Source: an uncultured Roseburia sp.
Lineage (GTDB): Bacteria > Bacillota > Clostridia > Lachnospirales > Lachnospiraceae
Assembly: GCA_947647505.1 (NCBI GenBank)
Contig: CANSKO010000010.1
Location: forward strand, 1-64,000
DNA length: 64,000 nt
Reading direction: 5' to 3'
Shown in pieces: positions 43,801 to 51,296 of the stretch. The stretch's first letter is position 1. Every line of letters starts with the position of its first letter. The notes under the pieces were generated by a model. The model saw nothing but the letters and a program-made list of their open reading frames with translations. It made no database searches and was not told the origin of the DNA. The position numbers were made by a program, and so were the translations under genes.

Positions 43801-45753
43801 AATCCGGTGCGCCTTACGCTGTCCGTAACAGACGGCAGTTCGGACGCCGTCACGGAACATGCGGAGCCCGTCCTCGTATCGGGAACCGAACGTTCCGCAG
43901 AGCCTGTCCGCGTCACCGTTCCGACCGGCATGGACGTAACGCTTCCATCTTATGTCAAAGTGAAATATGACAGCGATGCGGGCGAATACGCCCTGCTTCG
44001 CAAAGTAACCTGGAAGGCGGCGGCAAACGGAAAAGCGGAAGGCACGATCAAAGGCTCCGCTTTGACGGCTGCTGCGGAAATTACGGAAGACGCCTCCCTT
44101 TCAGGAGAGCTCGATCAGACCGAAGGCGCTTTTGCAACGGCCTCATTTACCGGCTCCACCCAAAATTATCCGGAAAACATGCTGGACGGCAATGCTTCTT
44201 CCAGCTGGACCAACGCTTACGTCCGACCGGCTTCCGTCCTGCTTCCGGAAAACCGGGCGTCCAGAAAGTCAGACTACGTTGAATTTTACTGGCAGACGCC
44301 ACGCGTCATAAACAAAATCGCCCTGTCGTTTCAGGAGGGCAGAGGCTGCGCCCTTCCATCCGTTCTGGAAGCGCAATACTGGAACGGCGCAGACTGGACG
44401 ACGGCAAACGGGCAGATTGCGCAGACAGACGCAAACGGCCCCTCCACCCTGGAATTTGCTCCCGTATACACCGACAGGGTTCGCGTATACATGGAAAATA
44501 AAACGCCTTATACGGAAAACGGAAATATCGAAATCACAGAAGCCTCACTTCTGCTCAATGCAGACAGCTCCATCATTGGCGCACAGCTTCTGGCAGACAG
44601 CGCGCAGGCGGGACGTCCCGTTACGGCCACACTGCGTCTCAGCCGCCTTCCGGCCGATCCAAAGCTAAAAGAAATCCGCTTTGGGCTGGAATACGACGAT
44701 ACGGCTTTTGAACATCCGTCCGCTGTTTTGGCAGACGGCGTAAGGGGATCTCTGACGGTGGACGGAAACGGTTATGTCTATGCGAACGCAGAAGGGCTTT
44801 CCGAAGACACCTCCGATTTTATCAAATTTACATTGGAGACCAAAACAAATGTCAGAAGCGGAGAATACCCGATCGCCATTACAGACATAACAGCCAAAGA
44901 CCTTTCGGACAATACGCTTCCGCTTGGCAGCGCACGCGCGGAGGTTTCCATTACAGGCAGCGTTACGACAGACAAAACCGCCCTTGCAAATGCGCTCGCT
45001 TCCATCCGGTCATTACAGGAGGATCAATTTACAGAAGAATCCTGGCAGACGCTGCAGCAGGCCGTGCAAAATGCGCAAAACGTCATGGAGAACGCTTCTG
45101 CCCTTCCGGAGGAAGCGGAAGAAGCGCTGGCCCGTTTAACGGCGGCAATCGACCGGCTGGCCGTTCCCTATCCAAAGCATCAGGATACGCAAGATCAGCT
45201 GCAAAACACGAAAAACGAGCTGGAACAGGCAAAAGCGGATCTGATCGCTGCGGAAAAACTGAAACAAGAGCTGGAACAGATAAAAGCAGAACTGGAAAAA
45301 TGGAAAAGCCAGTCCGCTTCTTCCTTAAACAACGGAGACGCTGCCACTGCGTCCGGCGTAAAATACCGGGTAACGGACGCCGCCTCTAAAACTGCAGAAG
45401 CATATGGCGCAGAAGGGCAGACGGCAAAAACCCTCTCCGTTGCCGATACCGTTTCCATTGGCGGCGTCACCTGCACCGTAACCGCAATCGCCAACGCAGC
45501 CTTTGCAAACATGAAAAAACTGACCAAAGTCACGATTGGCAAAAACGTGGAAAAAATCGGAAAAAAAGCATTTTGGGGAGACAAGGCTTTAAAAACCATT
45601 ACGATTCAGAGCGAAACGCTCGCTTCCGCAGGCGGCCAGGCATTCAAAGGCATCTCCTCCAAAGCCATCATTCGTGTTCCGAAATCGAAAAAGAAAGCCT
45701 ATCAAAAGCTGTTGAAGGGCAAGGGCCAGAAAAATTCAGTAAAAATAAAATAA
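40879..45753 (+). CDS. secreted multidomain GH2 glycoside hydrolase (beta-galactosidase-like)
   Basis: A 1624-residue exported enzyme. After a signal peptide (LALLLTGSMLTGVLP) comes the GH2 sandwich, Ig and barrel core at residues about 55-800. The acid/base Glu is E518 in AWSIGNEVRG, and the likely nucleophile is E630 in FESESSSQTSSRG, as in GH2 beta-galactosidases. Beyond the core are Ig-like segments, an F5/8C (CBM32-like) module near residues 1090-1220, a cohesin-like module near 1230-1365, a FIVAR helix bundle, a coiled coil rich in EL/QL, and BspA-like leucine-rich repeats (KLTKVTIGKNVEKIGKKAFWG) at the C-terminus. It probably removes galactose or related sugars from host or dietary glycans at the cell surface. 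I start at 40879, where GAGAGG lies about 10 bases upstream. It is monocistronic, with promoter and terminator. Confidence 0.92.
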   Translation: MKSRHRKRMLALLLTGSMLTGVLPHQTSSQAHAAERAADSVQTVEDQAEGAIRFNDDWKFYLATRTPEVNGNFAAGGVKDAGDYTTAQIIAETFDDASWQTVDIPHDFSIEGEKVAASQDSQGYLQGGLGWYRKKFIIPASMQGAKTISIDFDGVYQNSVVYLNGEEIGAYPNGYTGFALDITNKLKYGKENVLVVKVQNMSPSGRWYTGSGITRPVHLTIDNLAHFNRNGIALRTPTLKEDYETSKKAYLEVVADCYSDASNSNAYLKVSVFDAQGTKVGEKETEKIAINPSTAFSASLSGRNAIEIPDVRLWHPWNLGEPYLYTVKAELYTEVNGSSDGYQLRDTEEFEYGFRWMEIAESTADPDSGGLYVNGKYTKIQGVDLHHDSGALGAASYADAFNRQFNKLIEMGVNAYRTSHCPPSREAIEACRRKGILVIEEAYDGWGAAKAQYDFGNFFFMEVPQGWAGLKPNGYTTLPEPATSYNGARYLWSDWVVQEMVNRDKNEPSIIAWSIGNEVRGVGTKPDWYDPSQYDVLNVRPSNINFYTEAVRLSRNIKAIDDTRFILMGGDQERAVPGADSDWGLVNQVLDGYGLNYNTAKSVDGLIDRFSVGDGTLKENGSKTFFFESESSSQTSSRGVYLDPQFSNTGINQTPGKRGGSNYDNDFASWTMSNEYGLKKDRDRKRFVGQFIWTGFDYLGEPTPYSIFPVGVSSFGTIDTAGFPKDSFYLYQSQWTSEPMAHLVPQNWDFWHKGETVEVWVNTNQQDAELFLNGTSLGKKSFDQKTTAYGKTYYETSEKTQDDKTWGDNSNPGGYTSPGADAGDGLNSGRLHLKWDVPYEPGVLEVKAYGKDGSVTATDRVVTSSAPYTIRAQADKTVLAADGSSLSYVECTVVDEEGNMVPDANHRIRFSIDGAAEIAGVDNGQQESTELYKYGNTQTSNVAERTAYNGKALVIVKSKKEAGSAVLTISSDTLNPVRLTLSVTDGSSDAVTEHAEPVLVSGTERSAEPVRVTVPTGMDVTLPSYVKVKYDSDAGEYALLRKVTWKAAANGKAEGTIKGSALTAAAEITEDASLSGELDQTEGAFATASFTGSTQNYPENMLDGNASSSWTNAYVRPASVLLPENRASRKSDYVEFYWQTPRVINKIALSFQEGRGCALPSVLEAQYWNGADWTTANGQIAQTDANGPSTLEFAPVYTDRVRVYMENKTPYTENGNIEITEASLLLNADSSIIGAQLLADSAQAGRPVTATLRLSRLPADPKLKEIRFGLEYDDTAFEHPSAVLADGVRGSLTVDGNGYVYANAEGLSEDTSDFIKFTLETKTNVRSGEYPIAITDITAKDLSDNTLPLGSARAEVSITGSVTTDKTALANALASIRSLQEDQFTEESWQTLQQAVQNAQNVMENASALPEEAEEALARLTAAIDRLAVPYPKHQDTQDQLQNTKNELEQAKADLIAAEKLKQELEQIKAELEKWKSQSASSLNNGDAATASGVKYRVTDAASKTAEAYGAEGQTAKTLSVADTVSIGGVTCTVTAIANAAFANMKKLTKVTIGKNVEKIGKKAFWGDKALKTITIQSETLASAGGQAFKGISSKAIIRVPKSKKKAYQKLLKGKGQKNSVKIK

Positions 45754-45760
45754 CAGGAAA

Positions 45761-45801
45761 CAGCCGGAGCGCCTGATGAAAAGGCGCCCCGGCCGTTTTT
45801 T
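45761..45801. terminator. terminator between GH2 gene and ilvE
   Basis: CAGCCGGAGCGCC pairs with GGCGCCCCGGCCG around a 9-base loop, followed by TTTTTT on the plus strand; it ends the GH2 transcript and probably ilvE from the other side. Confidence 0.8.
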
Positions 45802-45828
45802 GCTTTGTGAAGCTTCGCTATCCGCCGC

Positions 45829-46896
45829 TTATGCGTCAATGTCTACCGTCCAGCCATATTTATCGTCCACGTCTCCCCACTGTATCCCGGTCAGATAATC
45901 ATACAGCTTCTGCGTCAGCTTTCCGATTTTAAAATCATTGACCGTAACGGCGTCTCCCTTGTATACAAATTCGCCGACCGGAGAAACGACTGCCGCCGTA
46001 CCCGTTCCAAACGCTTCCTCCAGGCTTCCGTCATGCCCGGCCTTCATCAGATCGTCGATGGCAAGATGCGTTTCATGGACTTCATAACCCCAGTCTTTCA
46101 GGATATGAAGAATCGAATCCCTTGTCACGCCGGCAAGCACCGTTCCCTCAATCGGAGCCGTATAGATTTCGCCGCCGATTTTAAACAGAATGTTCATCGT
46201 CCCGACTTCTTCCACATACTTTCGATGCACGCCGTCCAGCCAGAGCACCTGCGTATAGCCCATCTTCTCCGCCTTTACCTGTCCCTGAATCGAACCGGCG
46301 TAATTGCCGCCGCACTTCGTAAAGCCCGTTCCGCCTTTCACGGCGCGCACCAGCTCGTCCTCTACGAGTATTTTCACGGGATTGATGCCTTCTTCATAAT
46401 ATGCGCCAACGGGACAGCAGATAATCATAAAGGTATAGCTGGACGCCATATGCACGCCAAGCGAGCTCTCCGTTGCAAATACAAACGGCCGGATATAAAG
46501 CGACGTCCCCGGCTCTGACGGCACCCATTCCCGTTCCGTTTGGACAAGCGCCTTTACCGCCTCTACAAACATCTCCACCGGAAGCGCCGGCATACAGAGC
46601 CGCTCGTTCGACCGGATCATACGTTTCGCGTTCATCTCCGGACGAAACAGCTGTATCTTCCCTTCCTTCGTGCGATAGGCCTTCAGCCCTTCAAACGTCT
46701 CCTGCGCATAATGCAGCGCCACGCAGGAAGGATCTAACGCAATCGGTTCATGCGGAACGATGCGGGCGTCCTTCCACCCCTCTTCCCTCGTCCAGTCCAT
46801 GACAAACATGTAATCCGTCATATACTTTCCAAAGCCAAGCTTTTTCTGATCCGGTTTTTCCTTTAACTGTTCCCTTTTTACAAATCTGATCTCCAT
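45829..46896 (-). CDS. ilvE: branched-chain amino acid aminotransferase
   Basis: IlvE transfers amino groups between glutamate and the keto acids of leucine, isoleucine and valine. The 355-residue class IV PLP enzyme shows ALHYAQETFEGLKAYR, SLYIRPFVFATE, TKCGGNYAGSIQGQ (the PLP Lys), EVGTMNILFKI and EAFGTGTAAVVSPVG. GGAGGGACAG precedes the ATG. It lies 44 bases after the DUF711/PFL gene on the same strand and may share its transcript; no attenuator or T-box is visible. Confidence 0.96.
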   Translation of the reverse strand: MEIRFVKREQLKEKPDQKKLGFGKYMTDYMFVMDWTREEGWKDARIVPHEPIALDPSCVALHYAQETFEGLKAYRTKEGKIQLFRPEMNAKRMIRSNERLCMPALPVEMFVEAVKALVQTEREWVPSEPGTSLYIRPFVFATESSLGVHMASSYTFMIICCPVGAYYEEGINPVKILVEDELVRAVKGGTGFTKCGGNYAGSIQGQVKAEKMGYTQVLWLDGVHRKYVEEVGTMNILFKIGGEIYTAPIEGTVLAGVTRDSILHILKDWGYEVHETHLAIDDLMKAGHDGSLEEAFGTGTAAVVSPVGEFVYKGDAVTVNDFKIGKLTQKLYDYLTGIQWGDVDDKYGWTVDIDA

Positions 46897-46940
46897 ATCT
46901 GTCCCTCCGATTTCTGCTCCTGTACGAACTGTACCGTCTG

Positions 46941-48305
46941 CTAATTTTTAAAACTGTGAATTGGCGCCGGAATCCTGCCTTTTCGCGCAATAAAGCGCTC
47001 GCAGGAAAACGGATTCACCGGCATTACCGGCGCATACCCAAACAGTCCGCCAAACTCCACCGTATCGCCAACGCCCTTTCCCGCAACCGGAATCAGGCGC
47101 GCCGCCGTCGTCTTCTGATTTACCATGCCCAGCGCCATCTCGTCCGCAATCATGCCCGAAATCGACGCTGCCGGCGTATCGCCCGGAATCGCAATCATGT
47201 CAAGGCCAACCGAACAGACGCACGTCATCGCCTCTAACTTTTCCAGTGTAATCGCCCCCGCCTGCACAGCGTCGATCATGCCCTGGTCTTCACTGACCGG
47301 GATAAACGCGCCGCTTAGTCCGCCAACATAGGAGGACGCCATGACGCCGCCTTTTTTTACCTGATCGTTCAGCAGCGCAAGCGCCGCCGTCGTCCCCGGC
47401 GCGCCGGCATATTCCAGACCAATTTCACAGAGGATATCCGCTACGCTGTCTCCAATCGCCGGCGTCGGCGCAAGCGAAAGATCAATAATGCCGAATGGAA
47501 TGTTTAACATGCGGGAAGCCTCCTGCGCCACCAGCTGGCCCACGCGGGTCACTTTAAACGCCGTCTTTTTAATCGTTTCACAAAGGACTTCAAAGCTTTC
47601 TCCCCGCACGCGCTCAAGCGCCGTCTTGACAACGCCCGGCCCGCTGACGCCGATGTTAATCACGGCGTCGGCCTCCGTTACGCCATGAAACGCGCCCGCC
47701 ATAAACGGATTGTCGTCCGGCGCGTTGCAAAATACGACCAGCTTCATGCAGTCCGCGGAATCCCTGTCTTTCGACTGCTCCGCCAGTAAAAGAAGAATCT
47801 CTCCCATCAGCCGGACGGCGTCCATATTGATTCCTGTCCTGGACGACGCAAGGTTAACGGAGCTGCAAACGCGCTTCGTCCGGCAGAGCGCGGCGGGAAT
47901 TGAGCGGATCAAAAGCTCATCCGCCTTCGTCATCCCTTTGGAGACCAGCGCGGAATAGCCGCCGATCAGATTGACGTCCACCGCCTCCGCCGCGCGGTCC
48001 AGCGTATCCGCAATCGTGGCAAAATCCTCCTCGCTTTTGCACGCGGCCGCGCCAATCAGCGCAATCGGCGTAACCGCGATGCGCTTATTGACGATCGGAA
48101 TCGCAAATTCTTTTTCGATTTCCGCTCCGACGGCGGACAAATCCTTCGCTATCGTCGTGATTTTATGGTAAATGTTCTGATTCAGCTTACGAAGATCGGA
48201 ATCGACGCAGTCCAAAAGGCTGATGCCAAGCGTAATCGTGCGCACATCCAGATTTTCCTGCTCAATCATTGCATTCGTCTCTCTTACTTCCCCAATGTTA
48301 ATCAT
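46941..48305 (-). CDS. DUF711/PFL family (UPF0210) protein
   Basis: A 454-residue protein with the family's [14 protein letters not shown] near the start and [21 protein letters not shown] and [23 protein letters not shown] later; crystal structures of this family show a pyruvate-formate-lyase-like barrel, but no activity is established that I know of. In Firmicutes it nearly always follows an ACT-domain gene, as here (gap 14 bases). GAGGAG lies 9 bases before the ATG at 48305; the longer frame from 48413 overlaps the upstream gene and is rejected. Confidence 0.9.
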   Translation of the reverse strand: MINIGEVRETNAMIEQENLDVRTITLGISLLDCVDSDLRKLNQNIYHKITTIAKDLSAVGAEIEKEFAIPIVNKRIAVTPIALIGAAACKSEEDFATIADTLDRAAEAVDVNLIGGYSALVSKGMTKADELLIRSIPAALCRTKRVCSSVNLASSRTGINMDAVRLMGEILLLLAEQSKDRDSADCMKLVVFCNAPDDNPFMAGAFHGVTEADAVINIGVSGPGVVKTALERVRGESFEVLCETIKKTAFKVTRVGQLVAQEASRMLNIPFGIIDLSLAPTPAIGDSVADILCEIGLEYAGAPGTTAALALLNDQVKKGGVMASSYVGGLSGAFIPVSEDQGMIDAVQAGAITLEKLEAMTCVCSVGLDMIAIPGDTPAASISGMIADEMALGMVNQKTTAARLIPVAGKGVGDTVEFGGLFGYAPVMPVNPFSCERFIARKGRIPAPIHSFKN

Positions 48306-48319
48306 GGCAGACACTCCTC

Positions 48320-48604
48320 TTAAATTCTGTGCATTTTCTGAAAAATCGCTTCCCGCTGGCATTTGATGCGAACGCCGATTTCTTCTCCAAGCTGCTCTAA
48401 GTCTTTTGCGCATTCGTCAAACGGCTTTGCAGCCGCTCCCATATCCGCAATCATCATCATATTAAAATAGCCTTGCACGATCGTCTGTGAAATATCCAGA
48501 ATATTGATCTGATTTTCTGCAAGATACGCGCATACCTTTGCAATAATGCCCACTGCATCTTTTCCTACTACCGTAATAATTGTCTTGTCCGTTGACTGTT
48601 CCAT
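48320..48604 (-). CDS. ACT-domain protein (UPF0237/YvoF-type)
   Basis: A 94-residue single ACT domain: [23 protein letters not shown] and [25 protein letters not shown] domains bind amino acids and regulate partners; this one is paired with the DUF711/PFL gene downstream, so it probably regulates that protein. AGGTGG precedes the ATG at 48604. The promoter is at 48648-48676. Confidence 0.92.
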   Translation of the reverse strand: MEQSTDKTIITVVGKDAVGIIAKVCAYLAENQINILDISQTIVQGYFNMMMIADMGAAAKPFDECAKDLEQLGEEIGVRIKCQREAIFQKMHRI

Positions 48605-48647
48605 ATTCCACCTGCCTGATTTTTCCTTTTGATTTTGATTCTCTGCC

Positions 48648-48676
48648 ATTATAGCATACGAAACGGCTTTTGTCAT
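48648..48676 (-). promoter_or_regulatory. strong promoter of the ACT-PFL(-ilvE) operon
   Basis: ATGACA (48676-48671), 17-base spacer, TATAAT (48653-48648) on the minus strand. Confidence 0.85.
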
Positions 48677-48726
48677 TCCATCATTTTTCGGCGCGCGCCG
48701 CCTTGTGCCTGTAACTTTTTTCCCAC

Positions 48727-48755
48727 TTGATAAAAAGACACCATTGTGATATTAT
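48727..48755 (+). promoter_or_regulatory. promoter of the SPFH gene
   Basis: TTGATA (48727-48732), 17-base spacer, TATTAT (48750-48755); an overlapping TATAAT at 48753-48758 would give a 20-base spacer. Start near 48762, leader about 26 bases. Confidence 0.65.
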
Positions 48756-48787
48756 AATGATATCAAAAAGAAAGAGAGGCGTTTTTT

Positions 48788-49783
48788 ATGAAAGAACAAC
48801 TGCTACACAACAAAAAAAACGGCATGGCCGTTCTTCTTCTGTCCCTCCTGATCTATGCCGCAGCCATAACGGGAACGATCATCGGCTCGTTTCGGCTGAA
48901 CGATGACAAGAGCCCGGCGCTTTTAATCGTCAGCATCGTCATCCTCTCCACCGCCTGGCTGCTGTGGCCGGGGCTGAAGGTATTAAAGCCGCAGGAAGCG
49001 CTCGTTCTTACCTTATTCGGCCGCTACATCGGCACGCTAAAAGAGCCTGGCTTTTATTTTGTCAACCCCTTTTGCTCCGCGGTGAACCCGGCCGCAAAGA
49101 CGCGTCTGAATCAAAGCGGCGACGTCAAAACCAAAAAATCCGCAGAAGGCGCAGACCTTGAAATGTACACAAAGAAGCTGTCTTTAAAAATTATGACGCT
49201 GAGCAACAACCGGCAGAAAATCAATGACTGTCTGGGCAACCCGATTGAAATCGGCATTGCCGTTACCTGGCGCATTACAAACACGGCAAAGGCCGTCTTT
49301 AACGTAGACAACTACAAAGAATTTCTTTCCCTTCAGTGCGACAGCGCGCTGCGAAATATCGTGCGCATTTATCCGTATGACGTTTCGCCCAACGTTGACA
49401 CGACAGGCGACGGCGTCGCAGACGAGGGAAGCCTGCGCGGCTCCAGCGAAATCGTCGCGGAACGGATCAAAAACGAAATTCAAAGCAAAGTAAACGAAGC
49501 CGGCATCGAAATTGTGGAAGCGCGCATTACCTATCTTGCTTATGCGCCGGAAATCGCCGCTACCATGCTGCAAAGGCAGCAGGCCTCCGCCGTAATCGAC
49601 GCCCGGAAAATGATTGTGGACGGCGCTGTGGGCATGGTTGAGATGGCGTTAGACCGCCTGAATGAAGGGGGAAGCGTCGTATTGGATGAAGAGCGCAAGG
49701 CGGCAATGGTATCCAATCTTTTAGTCGTTCTCTGCGGCAATCACGACGCGCAGCCCGTCGTTAATTCCGGGAGCCTCTACTGA
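48788..49783 (+). CDS. SPFH/Band 7 domain membrane protein
   Basis: A 331-residue protein with two N-terminal hydrophobic helices and an SPFH domain: LKPQEALVLTLFGRYIGTLKEPGFYFVNPF, then GIAVTWRITNTAKAVFNVDNY and a helical end with QRQQASAVIDARKMIVDGAVGMVEMAL. Such proteins form membrane microdomain scaffolds with coiled oligomers. AGAGAGG lies about 9 bases before the ATG. The following small ribbon-helix-helix gene is 3 bases away, a pairing I have seen in Clostridia. Its usual partner NfeD is elsewhere in the window (58.8-59.2 kb). Confidence 0.92.
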   Translation: MKEQLLHNKKNGMAVLLLSLLIYAAAITGTIIGSFRLNDDKSPALLIVSIVILSTAWLLWPGLKVLKPQEALVLTLFGRYIGTLKEPGFYFVNPFCSAVNPAAKTRLNQSGDVKTKKSAEGADLEMYTKKLSLKIMTLSNNRQKINDCLGNPIEIGIAVTWRITNTAKAVFNVDNYKEFLSLQCDSALRNIVRIYPYDVSPNVDTTGDGVADEGSLRGSSEIVAERIKNEIQSKVNEAGIEIVEARITYLAYAPEIAATMLQRQQASAVIDARKMIVDGAVGMVEMALDRLNEGGSVVLDEERKAAMVSNLLVVLCGNHDAQPVVNSGSLY

Positions 49784-49786
49784 TTC

Positions 49787-49987
49787 ATGGCCGATTCCAC
49801 CAAAAAACAGATTCCGCTCAGGCTCTCTCAAACGCTCTACCATGCCATTGCAGCCTGGGCCGAAGACGATTTTCGCTCCGTAAACGGACAGATTGAATAT
49901 CTTTTAACGGAATGCGTGCGTCAGCGAAAAAAGAATGGAAAATACGTTTCCGATACGCTGGATCTGCCGCCCGAGCTGGATATATAG
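49787..49987 (+). CDS. small Arc-type ribbon-helix-helix protein
   Basis: A 66-residue protein with the RHH pattern: a short strand ([20 protein letters not shown]) then two helices ([18 protein letters not shown]). Arc-like proteins bind DNA as dimers, but in this pairing the role may concern the SPFH partner. Its ATG follows the SPFH stop by 3 bases. Confidence 0.75.
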   Translation: MADSTKKQIPLRLSQTLYHAIAAWAEDDFRSVNGQIEYLLTECVRQRKKNGKYVSDTLDLPPELDI

Positions 49988-49996
49988 GGCGGCGCC

Positions 49997-50025
49997 TTGC
50001 AAAATCCGCCGGACGGGTTTATAAT
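49997..50025 (+). promoter_or_regulatory. promoter of the HxlR-LysR regulator pair
   Basis: TTGCAA (49997-50002), 17-base spacer and TATAAT (50020-50025). Confidence 0.8.
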
Positions 50026-50077
50026 TCTGATATAGCTTAAAAAAAACAGACGCATGTCTGCGTCCGGAGGTATCCCT

Positions 50078-50410
50078 ATGCTCAAACGAAATCAAAAACA
50101 ACCGCAGCCGCTTACGCCGATCGAATATGCCGTTTCCGTAACCGGCAACAAGTGGAAGCTTCTAATCTTACATACGCTGATGAGCCGCGCGCTCCCCTGG
50201 CATATTCCGGAACTGGTGCAGGCGGTGCGCGGCATCGATCAGACCGTCTTAAAGGTCACGCTTCAGTCAATGGAAAAAGACGGCCTGATCGTCAGCGTCG
50301 TCCACAAGGATCTTCCGCCGCGCGTTGAATTTTCATTGAGCGAGCAGGGCGAATCTCTGCGTCCGCTCCTGCATGCGCTGGAAGAATGGGGGAAGGCGCA
50401 TGGACATTAA
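50078..50410 (+). CDS. HxlR-type winged-helix regulator
   Basis: The 110-residue protein has the family core: TPIEYAVSVTGNKWKLLILHTL, IDQTVLKVTLQSMEKDGLIVS and LPPRVEFSLSEQGESLRPLL. Canonical HxlR proteins sense redox or aldehydes through a Cys before the first helix (CPVE); here that position reads TPIE, so no such Cys is present. GGAGG is 7 bases before the ATG. Its end overlaps the start of the LysR gene by 11 bases. Confidence 0.9.
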   Translation: MLKRNQKQPQPLTPIEYAVSVTGNKWKLLILHTLMSRALPWHIPELVQAVRGIDQTVLKVTLQSMEKDGLIVSVVHKDLPPRVEFSLSEQGESLRPLLHALEEWGKAHGH

Positions 50411-51296
50411 TTTTGAGCTCTATAAAGTCTTTTACTGCGTTGCGACTGCGTTAAGCTTCTCCGAAGCCAGCAGACAGCTTTACATTTCGCAGTCTGCCGT
50501 CAGCCAGTCCGTCAAAGCGCTGGAGCAGCGGCTGGGACAGTCCCTGTTTCTGCGCAATACCAAAAAAGTCCGGCTGACCCCTGCCGGCCAGATCCTGCTC
50601 CGGCATATCGAGCCTGCCATCCATCTGATTCAGCAGGGCGAAGCGCAGCTTCAAAACGCCGAAGAATTTGGATTCGGCCCGCTTCGCATCGGCGCGAGCG
50701 ACACAATCTGCCGGTATATTTTAACGCCGTATCTCAGTCAGTTTCATCAGAAATACCCAAACGTTCCGATCAAAGTCACAAACGCCGCTTCTCCATCATG
50801 CGCCGATCTGCTGCATCAGGGAAAAGTCGATCTGGCTGTGACGAATGATCCAAATGCGGCGCTTCGCCCATCGTGCATCCGCAAGAATATGCTTTCCTTT
50901 CAGGATGTGTTTATTGCAAATCCCTCCTGTTTTCCGTTTGGCGAACGGGCCGTTTCCTTTCAGGAGCTTGCAGACTGCCCGCTTCTGATGTTAAACCGCG
51001 CCAGCGCCACCTGCGCCTTTCTGCGCAGCCTGTTTTTACAGCATCAGCTTGCGCTGAACCCGGAAATCGAACTGAACAGCAACGACCTTTTAATCGATCT
51101 GGCCAGAATTGGACTTGGCATCGCCTTTCTGCCGGACTTTTGCGTCAAAAACCCTGACAAAGACCTTATCATTCTGCGCACCAGAGAGGAAATCCCTGCC
51201 CGCAGCCTTATCGTTTCCACAAGCGACAGCCTCCCGGTCTCCGCTTCCGCAGAGGCGTTTTTAAATCTGCTCCCAGAAGCGCAGAGCCGCCTGTAA
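50400..51296 (+). CDS. LysR-family transcriptional regulator
   Basis: A 298-residue LTTR: N-terminal winged HTH (MDINFELYKVFYCVATALSFSEASRQLYISQSAVSQSVKALEQ), then a periplasmic-binding-protein-like co-inducer domain with TNDPNAALRPSCI and IDLARIGLGIAFLPDFCV. It overlaps the HxlR gene by 11 bases and must be co-expressed with it. No target operon lies immediately next to the pair; the downstream neighbour is the convergent helicase, whose 3' end it overlaps by 36 bases. Confidence 0.94.
   Translation: MDINFELYKVFYCVATALSFSEASRQLYISQSAVSQSVKALEQRLGQSLFLRNTKKVRLTPAGQILLRHIEPAIHLIQQGEAQLQNAEEFGFGPLRIGASDTICRYILTPYLSQFHQKYPNVPIKVTNAASPSCADLLHQGKVDLAVTNDPNAALRPSCIRKNMLSFQDVFIANPSCFPFGERAVSFQELADCPLLMLNRASATCAFLRSLFLQHQLALNPEIELNSNDLLIDLARIGLGIAFLPDFCVKNPDKDLIILRTREEIPARSLIVSTSDSLPVSASAEAFLNLLPEAQSRL

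Noticed and set aside
45829-46896. Amino-acid riboswitch or T-box before ilvE or the dap genes
   Set aside because: The gaps are too short (44 bases before ilvE) or lack the conserved T-box and lysine-riboswitch sequences.
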